DNA of 59,430 bases from the NCBI GenBank assembly GCA_016841045.1, contig JAENZX010000006.1, positions 1 through 59,430 on the forward strand, read 5' to 3'. Shown piece by piece: positions 30,012-39,145 of the stretch. Within the stretch, counting starts at the first letter, position 1, and the number at the start of each line of letters is the position of its first letter. The translations under genes and the position numbers were made by a program. Origin of the DNA: Thermincola carboxydiphila. Its GTDB lineage: Bacteria > Bacillota > Thermincolia > Thermincolales > UBA2595. Under the pieces are notes generated by a model. That model was not told where the DNA came from and made no database searches. It saw nothing but the letters and a program-made list of their open reading frames with translations.

Positions 30012-30788
30012 ATGTTTGAGACCATTAAGGAATTAATGTTATATAAAAATTTGATAATCAGTTTAACTCAATCTCAGGTTAGGAAGCGGTATAAAGGTTC
30101 GGTTCTTGGTGTCTTATGGTCATTGATTAATCCATTATTTTTGCTGGTAGTTTACGGTTTTGTATTTTCCTTTTTGATGCGGGGGCGCATTGAAAACTAT
30201 TTCTTGTTTTTATTTAATGGATTGCTTCCTTGGATTTTTTTTAAAACATCTGTCGTTATGAGTTCAAATTCAATAGTTGGAAATGCAGGTCTAATAAAGA
30301 AGACGTATTTTCCGCGTGAAATACTGCCTATTGCAACGGTGTTTGAAAATCTTGTGAATTTTTTTATGGGATTGCTAATATTAATTCCGGCTTTATTAAT
30401 ATTTGGTGACGGAATCAATCTTATGATATTTTGGCTGCCGGTGGTAATTTTAGTCCAGGTGGTATTAAACCTTGGGTTAGCGTTATTTTTTTCTGCGGTA
30501 ACCGTTTATTTAAGAGACATGAGGCATATTTTGGAAGTCCTAACCATGGCTATGTTTTATTACACTCCTATTTTGTATACCATGGACATGATTCCGGAAA
30601 GGTATCAGCCTTTTTTCAAATTGAACCCGATGGCTCCTCTTATTGATGCCTACCGACAAGTTTTATTTAAAAAAGATATACCTGATTTAGGGAGTTTGCT
30701 TTGGACTTTTATTTTTTCATTACTGATATTAGTTTCGGGGATGAAAGTATTTAAGCATCTTAACCGGGGATTTGCTGAAAAGGTTTAA
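30012..30788 (+). CDS. ABC-2 polysaccharide export permease (Wzm/TagG type)
   Basis: A 258-residue membrane protein with about six helices. The N-terminus LYKNLIISLTQSQVRKRYKGSVLG, then LWSLINPLFLLVVYGFVFS and YFPREILPIATVFENLVNFF, is the hallmark of Wzm/TagG permeases that export undecaprenyl-linked O-antigen or teichoic acids. It is paired with the ATPase 20 bases downstream. This means the glycan is built fully in the cytoplasm before export. Confidence 0.92.
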   Translation: MFETIKELMLYKNLIISLTQSQVRKRYKGSVLGVLWSLINPLFLLVVYGFVFSFLMRGRIENYFLFLFNGLLPWIFFKTSVVMSSNSIVGNAGLIKKTYFPREILPIATVFENLVNFFMGLLILIPALLIFGDGINLMIFWLPVVILVQVVLNLGLALFFSAVTVYLRDMRHILEVLTMAMFYYTPILYTMDMIPERYQPFFKLNPMAPLIDAYRQVLFKKDIPDLGSLLWTFIFSLLILVSGMKVFKHLNRGFAEKV

Positions 30789-30808
30789 TATAAAAGGTGG
30801 AGTACACG

Positions 30809-31525
30809 ATGGAGATTATAAGGGTCGAAGACCTTTCAAAAAAATTTATTCTAAGCAGCAGTCCAGGCACGCTTAAAGAGTGGCTTATTTCAAGAGGGAA
30901 AGGTTCAGCCAACAAGGAGTTCTGGGCGCTAAAAAACATTAATTTAAGCATAAATAAGGGTCAATCGTTAGGCCTGATAGGTAGAAACGGGTCAGGGAAA
31001 AGCACTTTGCTTAAAATCATATGTAAGATTTTGTACCCTACTACGGGGTCAGTTCAAGTCAACGGTAAAGTATCAAGCCTGCTTGAACTGGGAGCGGGCT
31101 TTATACCTGATTATACTGGTCGTGACAACGTGTATCTTAATGGCTCCATTTTGGGATTATCCAGAGAAGAAATTGACAAAAGATTTGATTCCATTGTGGA
31201 ATTTTCAGAGATAGGGGAGTTCATAGACCAACCTGTTCGTAATTATTCCTCGGGAATGTATATGAGGTTGGCATACTCAGTAGCCGTAAGTTCCAACCCT
31301 GAGGTTTTACTGATTGATGAGATTTTAGCTGTTGGGGACAGTAAGTTCAAAGAAAAGGGTTTGAATAGGATATTGGAATTAAAGGAAAAAGGCACCACTA
31401 TAGTTTTTGTTTCCCACTCGGATGCAATGATAAAAAAAGTATGTGATAGGGTTGTGTGGCTGGACAAAGGGTTAATAGTTGGGGAAGGGACTCCAAACGA
31501 TGTGCTGCCACAATATGCCCAATGA
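30809..31525 (+). CDS. ABC polysaccharide exporter ATPase (Wzt/TagH type, no carbohydrate-binding tail)
   Basis: A 238-residue ATPase with Walker A GLIGRNGSGKST, signature YSSGMYMRLAYSVA, Walker B EVLLIDEILAVGD and switch His in VFVSHSD. It has the family insert with LLELGAGFIPDYTGRDN. It ends right after the ATPase core, so the C-terminal glycan-recognition domain of O9a-type Wzt is absent. Start at ATG 30809, with AAAGGTGGAG upstream; the in-frame GTG at 30797 lies inside that ribosome site. Works with the permease before it. Confidence 0.92.
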   Translation: MEIIRVEDLSKKFILSSSPGTLKEWLISRGKGSANKEFWALKNINLSINKGQSLGLIGRNGSGKSTLLKIICKILYPTTGSVQVNGKVSSLLELGAGFIPDYTGRDNVYLNGSILGLSREEIDKRFDSIVEFSEIGEFIDQPVRNYSSGMYMRLAYSVAVSSNPEVLLIDEILAVGDSKFKEKGLNRILELKEKGTTIVFVSHSDAMIKKVCDRVVWLDKGLIVGEGTPNDVLPQYAQ

Positions 31526-31548
31526 TTATATAAATTGGAGGCTAGTCA

Positions 31549-34500
31549 ATGAACAGGTTTTGGCATAGTGTAATTTTACCAATATTAAAAGAGATAGATG
31601 CAAAGGTAATTATGGAAATTGGTTGTGCTCAGGGCAAGAATACAAAAAATATTATGTTGTATTGTGCTGAAAATAACGGGCTACTCTATGCTATTGACCC
31701 GTTCCCTGATTTTGATGTCCAGGATTTTAAAAATGAGTATGGTGATAAATTTGTTTTCTATCAAGAACTAAGCTTAAGTGCTCTACCTTTAATAGAGAAA
31801 TGTGATGCGATTTTGATTGATGGGGACCATAATTGGTATACAGTGTTTAATGAATTGAAAATAATCGAAAAAAACGCCCAAACAAGTGGCCATTTTCCCT
31901 TATTATTTCTTCATGATGTTGGTTGGCCATACGGAAGGCGAGATTTATATTATAACCCGGAAAACATTCCGGATCTATACAGGCAGCCTTACAAAAAACA
32001 AGGTTTATTACCGGGACAAAGCGGTTTGGTAGAACATGGGGGAATTAATGCCCATTTGTATAATGCAATTTATGAAAATAACCCTCAAAATGGGGTACTT
32101 ACTGCCGTTGAGGATTTTTTAGTTCAATCTTCTTTTGAGCTTAAGCTCTATAAATTTAGTGGTCTGAATGGTTTGGGGATAGTCGCTGAAAGCCGAGATT
32201 TAAATTTAAATGACTACATTAAGAACGTAATTTTCGATTCTGAGTTGGTTTCCCAGGTGGAGCAACATAGGCTAGAAGAAATGGTTCGCGCATCAGAAAA
32301 GAAATTGTTTATTGAAAAACTGAAAAGTGCTGAAATAGAATTGGTGAAAAAAATCAATTCAATTACTGAGCAGCATTCTCAATTATTAAAGCAGGTAGGG
32401 GACTTTGAGGATCTAAAAACTTTATTAAAGCAAGCACGAGATGAGAACCGAAACAAAGATGAACTGTTGAAGCTTAAAGGAAGTGAGTTAGCTGCTGCCC
32501 AGGCGGAAGTTCGGACTGCCCAGCAAAAGATGCGGAATCTTGAATTCGAAATGCAACAGCAAAAATATAGGCTGCGGCAAGCTCAAAGGACAGCCGAGGA
32601 ATACAGGAATTCTACCAGTTTCCGATTAGGGCATCTAATAGTGAAGGCCATTAAGCCTTCGAAAGATACTATTAAGTTCCCTTTTGCGATAATTAAATTA
32701 TTAAAGGATCAATTTCGGAAACCCAAAAAGGTCGAGGGAAAAAAAGTAATCTCCCATAAAATAGACACAGTGCAAGGTCAGTTACAAGATAATGGAGCGG
32801 TTGTTGATATAATCGTCTGTGTACATAATGCCTTAGAGGATGTTAAAGAGTGCTTGGAATCAATCTACAAAAAAACTGACGTGCCTTTTAGGCTAATAGT
32901 GGTGGATGATGGCAGTGAGAGAGAAACTAAGGATTATTTAAGCCAGAAAGCTGTGGACAAGGGATTTATTCTTCTTCGTAATGACAAGGCAAGAGGGTAT
33001 ACCTGTGCCGCTAACCAAGGACTTAAAGCGTCAAAGACTGGATACTGCATACTTTTAAATAGCGACACAATTGTTACCAGGGGTTGGGTCAAAAAACTTA
33101 TTGAGTGCGCAACAGTAGATAAAAAAACCGGCATTGTGGGGCCTCTGTCCAATGCCGCTAGTTGGCAGACGGTTCCTGAAATGATGGATGGGGAAGATTG
33201 GAAGGTAAATTTACTGCCGGACAGTATTAACGTTGAGTTAATGGCTTCAATTGTAGAAAACGCCTCTGTTAAAGAGTTTCCCAAAGTACCGTTTATTAAT
33301 GGTTTCTGCTTTTTCATTAAAAGAGAAGTCATTGATAAAATTGGTTATCTCGACGAAAAGACTTTTCCAAAGGGCTATGGGGAAGAAAATGATTACTGTC
33401 TAAGGGCAATGCAAGCAGGGTTTGAGCTGAGAGTAGCAGACCATTGCTATATATTTCATGAAAAATCAAAAAGCTTTACACACGAAACCAGAAAGGTGTT
33501 ATCCAAAAAGGCAAGCGAGTTATTGAAAGAAAAATATGGGAAAACTGTAATGGCAGAAAATGTCGCCCGAATGAAATCTAATACAACGTTACCGCAAATA
33601 CGAAGCCGAATAAAGACCATTTTGAGTCAAATTGAGCCCCGTGTTAAAAAATTAATGAGCAAATCTATGCTTTTTATACTACCTGTTAAAGGTGGGGGGG
33701 GAGGCGCTCATTCAGTTGTACAAGAGACGATGGGCTTAAGAGAATGCGGTTTTGATGTTAAAATAATAACGGATAAGAAGCATTTGGAAAGTTTTATAAA
33801 AAACTATCCTGAAGCCAAGGATTTTTGTTTGTCTTTTAAAGATGAAGAGAATCTTATACAACAGGCTGTTACTTTTGACATAGTAGTTGCCACTATTTTC
33901 AACTCCGTTCGTCTCCTAAAGAAGGTAAAAGATCATAGACCTGACATTATACCAGGGTATTATATCCAGGATTATGAGCCATTGTTTTTTGATGAAACTG
34001 ATCCGAGAGTAGAAGAAGCTAAGGAATCTTACAACTTGATTTCGGATATACGTGCATTTGCTAAAACCCACTGGATCAGGAATACGGTAAAAACTTACCA
34101 CGATATTGAAGTACACAAAGTAAAACCAAGTCTAGATACAAGACTATATAACCCTTATTTAACTAGCGTACGTCCAGTAGAGTCTGTTATTAAGATTGCA
34201 GCTATGATTAGGCCAAAGACTCCGAGAAGGGCTCCTAGGGAAACCCTTATGGTTTTAAAGAATATTAAGGAAAAATATGGAGACTCAGTAGAAATTAACA
34301 TTTTTGGTTGTAGTGATAAGGAACTAAACATGTTTGGAAATCTCACTCAATTTAGTTTTGTTAATCATGATGTACTTAAGCGATGGGAAGTTGCGGAATT
34401 ACTCAAGAGATCAGATGTTTTTCTTGATATGTCCACGTATCAGGCTTTTGGTAGGACCGGACTTGAAGCAATGGCTGTTGGTTGTGCAACCATTCTTCCT

Positions 34501-34713
34501 GAACAGGGGGGCACTGGGGAATATGCAGTTAATGGTAAGAATTGCATTTTAGTCGATACTTCAGACATATCTGCTACATCAAAAGCAATAGAGCAATTAA
34601 TTACTAATAAAGAGCTATTAGTAGAAATAAAGAAAAACGGAATTGAAACTGCTAAGAACTTTTCTATTAGAAGTGCCGTATGGTCTGAGATCCAATTTCT
34701 AATGAAACTTTAA
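31549..34713 (+). CDS. Methyltransferase - coiled coil - GT2 - GT4 fusion (WsaE-like)
   Basis: A 1054-residue multidomain enzyme. Residues ~1-215: SAM-dependent methyltransferase with IMEIGCAQGKNT, AIDPFPD and AILIDGDHNWYTV. Residues ~236-352: long charged coiled coil. Residues ~417-645: GT2 domain with VDIIVCVHNALEDVKECLES, VVDDGSE, LLNSDTIVT and GYGEENDYCLRA. Residues ~705-1054: GT4-like domain with FILPVKGGGGGAHSVVQE and FLDMSTYQAFGRTGLEAMAV. The same combination occurs in WsaE, the Geobacillus S-layer enzyme that extends the rhamnan and caps it with a methyl group. By analogy it may extend and terminate the chain; the coil could set chain length. TGGAGG precedes the ATG, 23 bases after the ATPase. 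Confidence 0.85.
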   Translation: MNRFWHSVILPILKEIDAKVIMEIGCAQGKNTKNIMLYCAENNGLLYAIDPFPDFDVQDFKNEYGDKFVFYQELSLSALPLIEKCDAILIDGDHNWYTVFNELKIIEKNAQTSGHFPLLFLHDVGWPYGRRDLYYNPENIPDLYRQPYKKQGLLPGQSGLVEHGGINAHLYNAIYENNPQNGVLTAVEDFLVQSSFELKLYKFSGLNGLGIVAESRDLNLNDYIKNVIFDSELVSQVEQHRLEEMVRASEKKLFIEKLKSAEIELVKKINSITEQHSQLLKQVGDFEDLKTLLKQARDENRNKDELLKLKGSELAAAQAEVRTAQQKMRNLEFEMQQQKYRLRQAQRTAEEYRNSTSFRLGHLIVKAIKPSKDTIKFPFAIIKLLKDQFRKPKKVEGKKVISHKIDTVQGQLQDNGAVVDIIVCVHNALEDVKECLESIYKKTDVPFRLIVVDDGSERETKDYLSQKAVDKGFILLRNDKARGYTCAANQGLKASKTGYCILLNSDTIVTRGWVKKLIECATVDKKTGIVGPLSNAASWQTVPEMMDGEDWKVNLLPDSINVELMASIVENASVKEFPKVPFINGFCFFIKREVIDKIGYLDEKTFPKGYGEENDYCLRAMQAGFELRVADHCYIFHEKSKSFTHETRKVLSKKASELLKEKYGKTVMAENVARMKSNTTLPQIRSRIKTILSQIEPRVKKLMSKSMLFILPVKGGGGGAHSVVQETMGLRECGFDVKIITDKKHLESFIKNYPEAKDFCLSFKDEENLIQQAVTFDIVVATIFNSVRLLKKVKDHRPDIIPGYYIQDYEPLFFDETDPRVEEAKESYNLISDIRAFAKTHWIRNTVKTYHDIEVHKVKPSLDTRLYNPYLTSVRPVESVIKIAAMIRPKTPRRAPRETLMVLKNIKEKYGDSVEINIFGCSDKELNMFGNLTQFSFVNHDVLKRWEVAELLKRSDVFLDMSTYQAFGRTGLEAMAVGCATILPEQGGTGEYAVNGKNCILVDTSDISATSKAIEQLITNKELLVEIKKNGIETAKNFSIRSAVWSEIQFLMKL

Positions 34714-34809
34714 AATAAGATTTATTTAGTCTTTGGTACTAGTTTGGATACCATTGAACACTTGCTTCCGCAAGGGCCCAATAAAAAATTAGTTCTTAGA
34801 GGACAACTT

Positions 34810-36909
34810 ATGACTAACCTGCAAAAAGAAACAAAGCAAATAGGAGCACTTGGTTGGATTAATTCCACTAAAACTTACATTTTAAATTATTTTGGCTATG
34901 GCATTTTATATAAAAGCCTTAGCGGATTTTATAGGTTGATTAAAACACTTATCGAACAAATTAAAAGAGCTAAATTTACAAAACATTTATCAGATCAATT
35001 CAAAAATAATAGTATACGCCCAAATAAAATCCTTATAAAGAAAAAGCTGTTATCTGCCCAAACGTTAAAAGTATTATTTGCTGTCAGTGAAACAGGGCCC
35101 GATGCGACTGCGGGAGATTATTTTACAGCTTTGGAATTAGGAGAAGCATTAAAAAAATCTTTTGGTTGGGAAATTGGGTTTTTAAGTAAAAATGCTGATG
35201 ATTGGTATCAGGTGGAACCGGATGTTGATATCTTAATTTCCATGCTTGAATCTTTTGACCCCCGCAAGATTAAAGGTGACAGTAATGGATTATTAAAAAT
35301 AGCATGGCAGAGAAACTCGTTTGAAAAATGGCCCGATAGTCCGGGGACACAGGAATATAACATTATTTGTGCTTCCAGCCAAATAGCATGTGACTACATC
35401 AAAGGTAAAACTGGCAGACAGGTAGATTTATTACCTATTGCAACTAATGAAAAGAGATTTTGTGATACCATTGAAAAATTAGAAGAATACGATTGCGAAT
35501 ATTGTTTCACCGGAAGTTACTGGAATGACCCTAGAGATATTATAGAATTACTAGACCCACAGGGATTGCCATATAAGTTTAACCTATACGGCAAAAATTG
35601 GGATAGAATAAAAAAATTTAAGCCCTACTACAAGGGTTTTTATCCATATGAGGATATGCCGAAAATATACAAGTCTACCAAAGTTGTTATTGATGATGCT
35701 AACCGCACAACTAAACCATTCGGCGCAGTAAACAGCAGAGTATTCGATGCATTGGCCAGTGGAACCCTTGTTTTAACTAACGGAGATTTGGGGTCTTCTG
35801 GCACCTTTGAAGGCAAGCTGCCTGTCTTTAACAATAAGGAGGAGTTAAAGCAATTATTAGATTATTACCTGCAAAATGAAGAAGCAAGATTATACAAAGT
35901 TGCTGAACTGAAGAAGTTTGTCTTGGCAAACCATACATATATGCACCGGGCCTTGGAGTTAAGGAGCATAATTGAAAAATACACTACCCTTCAGATTGCC
36001 ATCAAAATACCCGCTCCCAGTTGGGAGGTTGCCCATGAATGGGGAGACTATCATGTAGCATTAGGACTAAAGAAGAATTTTGAAAAAGTCGGATTCAAAG
36101 TAGTAATACATGTTTTGTCCGAGTGGGATGCGCTTGAGGACAAAGAAAGTGATGTTGTTATTGTACTCAGAGGATTAAGCTACTATAAGCCAAAGCCCCA
36201 ACACTTCAATATTATGTGGAATATTTCTCATCCTGAAAAGGTGTCTTTAGATGAATATAACCAATATGATTATGTATTTATAGCTTCCGAACCGTGGGTT
36301 AATCAAATAGCCCCCCAGGTGAAAACCAAAGTAAGACTCATGCTTCAATGCACCGATCCCGAATTGTTTAAAGCAGAACCAGCATCCGAATTAAGCCACG
36401 AAATACTCTTTGTGGGTAATTCGCGGAATGTATATCGCAAGGCGGTTAGAGATGCAATAAGCGTTGATTTAGCACCGTCTGTATATGGAAGCAATTGGCT
36501 TCAGTTTATTGACAATCAACATATCAAGGGCGAGCATATACCCAATTCTGAGCTGAACAGATACTATAGCTCGTGCAAAATACTGTTAAATGACCATTGG
36601 GATGATATGCGGGAAAAGGGTTTTATATCTAACCGGGTCTTTGACGCCTTGGCCTGTGAAACCTTTGTTATATCTGATAAGGTAAAGGGTATTGAAAATG
36701 TTTTTGAAGATGTTGTGGTTACTTATGAAACTAAACATGAATTGGAAAATCTAATAAATGTATATTTAGGTTCCGAATACTTGAGGAAGCAAAAAGCGTT
36801 GAAAGGAAAAGAAATTGTGCTAAAAAATCATACATATGCAGCAAGAGTTAAACAATTTGCTCAAGTTATAGACGAGCATTTTAGCCAAACTTTGCTCAAT
36901 AACTCTTAA
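34810..36909 (+). CDS. Tandem glycosyltransferase with two GT-B (CgeB-like) donor domains
   Basis: A 699-residue protein with two similar halves. The first donor domain (about 230-380) shows YCFTGSYWNDPRDIIELL, VVIDDANRTT and NSRVFDALASGTLVLTNGD; the second (about 530-695) shows EILFVGNSRNVYRKAVRDAI, ILLNDHWDDMREKGFISNR and VFDALACETFVISD. Both resemble the glycosyltransferase 1_2 group, so the gene probably adds two sugars or arose by duplication. Start at ATG 34810 with AGAGG upstream; a TTG start at 34744 would add 22 residues of poor character. No terminator separates it from the fusion gene before it. Confidence 0.78.
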   Translation: MTNLQKETKQIGALGWINSTKTYILNYFGYGILYKSLSGFYRLIKTLIEQIKRAKFTKHLSDQFKNNSIRPNKILIKKKLLSAQTLKVLFAVSETGPDATAGDYFTALELGEALKKSFGWEIGFLSKNADDWYQVEPDVDILISMLESFDPRKIKGDSNGLLKIAWQRNSFEKWPDSPGTQEYNIICASSQIACDYIKGKTGRQVDLLPIATNEKRFCDTIEKLEEYDCEYCFTGSYWNDPRDIIELLDPQGLPYKFNLYGKNWDRIKKFKPYYKGFYPYEDMPKIYKSTKVVIDDANRTTKPFGAVNSRVFDALASGTLVLTNGDLGSSGTFEGKLPVFNNKEELKQLLDYYLQNEEARLYKVAELKKFVLANHTYMHRALELRSIIEKYTTLQIAIKIPAPSWEVAHEWGDYHVALGLKKNFEKVGFKVVIHVLSEWDALEDKESDVVIVLRGLSYYKPKPQHFNIMWNISHPEKVSLDEYNQYDYVFIASEPWVNQIAPQVKTKVRLMLQCTDPELFKAEPASELSHEILFVGNSRNVYRKAVRDAISVDLAPSVYGSNWLQFIDNQHIKGEHIPNSELNRYYSSCKILLNDHWDDMREKGFISNRVFDALACETFVISDKVKGIENVFEDVVVTYETKHELENLINVYLGSEYLRKQKALKGKEIVLKNHTYAARVKQFAQVIDEHFSQTLLNNS

Positions 36910-36974
36910 ATTCTGTAATCCATTTATGAAATATGGGGTGACAGTCGTCAGTTACTGAAGGGAGATAGATATCT

Positions 36975-38438
36975 ATGCATTTTACTGTCAAGTATAAAAG
37001 CTATATTTACTTTTGCACTATTGGATCACTGATATTAACTGCAGCAGCTTTTAGGATGATAGGTATAAATAATGGATTATGGCATGATGAAGCTGCAACT
37101 ATGGTGCTTTTTGTCGATCAAGGTTTTTCAACAATTGTCGCAGGAGATGTGTATAGGCCAAACAATCAAATATTCTATAGTATTGTTATATGGTTGCTGA
37201 CAAATATATTCGGTTTTAGTGAATTTATTGTTAGAATCCCGTCTATTATCGCATCAATTGCAGCGATGGTGATATTTTACAGAATAGCTTATATCTACTC
37301 CGGTAAGTTAATATCACTAATTTTTTTAATAGGCATGGTGTTTTCTGATTATCACGTTTTCATTACTTCCGAAGCGAGAGGATATGGTTTTGTTGTCCTT
37401 TGTGTGGCCTTGCTTACTCACTATGGATTAAAGCTAATTGAAGATTTTAAAAAGAAGGAGCTCATTTACTTTTCATTAGTTGGTGTTCTGGGTGTATATA
37501 CATTCCCGTCACTTATAGTGGTTGTAGGACTCACCTACCTTGTTTTACTTCTGAAACTACGAAGAACTTCTATATTTGTTAGCGGATCTACTTCTTTATT
37601 AACTATATCTCTGCTATACTCTCCGTTATTTGCTAAAATAAAGTACTATTATGTTAATTTTGGGGGAGGTTTCACGAAGCACGAAAGGCCAGAGTGGTAC
37701 AATTATTTCACTTTTCCTGTTGATAAAGTATTTGATACGTTCGGTTTTAATATTTCGGCCACTAATGTAGTGGATGTGAATCAAATTGTTCATATCTTCA
37801 TTAGCTTAGTTTTAATATTTGGTCTGATTCAGGCTTACAAATATAATCGAGACATTGTGTATTTGGGCGTTGTCCCACCGTTAGGGTTTTTAGTTCTAGC
37901 AATTATTTTTTCGGTTCCGATTGCTTCTACATCCCGTTATACGATGTTTATAGATTTTATTTTTATCTATATGTTTAGCATCGGGTTAGGTACATTAATT
38001 TCTAAAACATATCTTCATCTTTCAAAAAGAGGGGTTGTAACCAATTTACATATGTTAATTTGCTTAGTCCTTTTAATTAGTCCTATTGTATTATCTTCTT
38101 TGCAATCAACCCATTATATTCTGAAGCAAAAACCTATTCCAAGAGAAAGCTATAAAGATGCTTTCCGATATGTTGAAAGCTTAAAATTAGAAGATTTTAA
38201 GTTAATTGTTCTTACTGCTAGAACACCAGGTTTTGAATTTTACGCGAAACAATATGAAGATATATTAATAACCGAATCCGATGAAGAAGCATTGGAAGAA
38301 ATAAATGGTTATGAAGGAACCACTGTGCTCATAGATTACACTTTGAAAAAAGGTCCAACCAAAATTAAAGTGGATGCTGAACCTGTCACATTCAAACAAC
38401 GGAGAGGTGGACATATTAATTTGTATGTTTTAGATTAG
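36975..38438 (+). CDS. GT-C (GT39-like) membrane glycosyltransferase
   Basis: A 487-residue protein with about ten membrane helices. The first outer loop has GLWHDEAATMVLFVD, the Asp-Glu signature of GT39/ArnT-type enzymes, which use polyprenyl-phosphate sugars outside the membrane. ITSEARGYGF in loop 2 is also typical of the group. It probably decorates the surface glycan or a protein after export. AAGGGAGA precedes the ATG. Substrate unknown. Confidence 0.82.
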   Translation: MHFTVKYKSYIYFCTIGSLILTAAAFRMIGINNGLWHDEAATMVLFVDQGFSTIVAGDVYRPNNQIFYSIVIWLLTNIFGFSEFIVRIPSIIASIAAMVIFYRIAYIYSGKLISLIFLIGMVFSDYHVFITSEARGYGFVVLCVALLTHYGLKLIEDFKKKELIYFSLVGVLGVYTFPSLIVVVGLTYLVLLLKLRRTSIFVSGSTSLLTISLLYSPLFAKIKYYYVNFGGGFTKHERPEWYNYFTFPVDKVFDTFGFNISATNVVDVNQIVHIFISLVLIFGLIQAYKYNRDIVYLGVVPPLGFLVLAIIFSVPIASTSRYTMFIDFIFIYMFSIGLGTLISKTYLHLSKRGVVTNLHMLICLVLLISPIVLSSLQSTHYILKQKPIPRESYKDAFRYVESLKLEDFKLIVLTARTPGFEFYAKQYEDILITESDEEALEEINGYEGTTVLIDYTLKKGPTKIKVDAEPVTFKQRRGGHINLYVLD

Positions 38439-38551
38439 TTTATATAGAATAAGAGACATTAGTTATCTAATAGGAAAACCCTCTTAAGGATAAAAAAGTA
38501 TGACTGAAAATTGAGGAGTTTTTCATCAAGATGAAATAGGAGTGGTTCGAC

Positions 38552-39112
38552 TTGGTCTTAAAGCCACCAGAGTTTTTTATGAAGAATGTAAAACGCTATT
38601 CTAAATACCAAATAGGAGATTGGACTTATGGTGAACCAGAAGTACTATCTTGGGGAGAAGATACCTCTTTAATTATCGGCCGATTTTGTTCAATCGCTAA
38701 AGGAGTAAAAATTTTTTTAGGCGGCGAACACAGGGTGGATTGGGTGACCACGTATCCTTTCACCGCAATTATGGATGAGGCGTCAGCGTTTAAAGGCCAC
38801 CCCGCATCAAAGGGAAATGTTGTAATTGGGAATGATGTGTGGGTTGGTAGAGATGCAGTAATCCTTTCAGGAGTAGAAATAGGAGATGGTTCAGTAATAG
38901 GCGCCAATAGTGTTGTAACAAAGAACGTTTTACCTTATTCCATTGTTGCAGGAAATCCGGCAAGAATTGTTAGGTTTAGGTTTAAAGATTGTTTAATAGA
39001 GGATCTCCTTGAGATCAGGTGGTGGGATTGGGATATAGAGAAAATAATCGAAGCGCTTCCCTTAATTCTTTCACCGGACATAGAGCTTTTTATTACCAAG
39101 TATAAATATTAG
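38552..39112 (+). CDS. Hexapeptide-repeat acyltransferase (CatB-like)
   Basis: A 186-residue left-handed beta-helix acetyltransferase. Hexapeptide repeats run through IIGRFCSIAKGVKI, VVIGNDVWVGRDAVILSGVEIGDGSVIGANSVVTKNV, and the end YSIVAGNPARIVRFRF is characteristic of the family; the His in GGEHRVDWV is the likely catalytic base. The TTG at 38552 has AGGAG nine bases upstream; ATG 38579 is an alternative. It probably O- or N-acetylates a sugar of this cluster. The gap before it (38439-38551) contains at most a weak AAAACCCTC/GAGGAGTTTT terminator-like stem. Confidence 0.85.
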   Translation: MVLKPPEFFMKNVKRYSKYQIGDWTYGEPEVLSWGEDTSLIIGRFCSIAKGVKIFLGGEHRVDWVTTYPFTAIMDEASAFKGHPASKGNVVIGNDVWVGRDAVILSGVEIGDGSVIGANSVVTKNVLPYSIVAGNPARIVRFRFKDCLIEDLLEIRWWDWDIEKIIEALPLILSPDIELFITKYKY

Positions 39113-39145
39113 ACAATGGAAAGTAAATCAGGGGGAGTGTTGACA

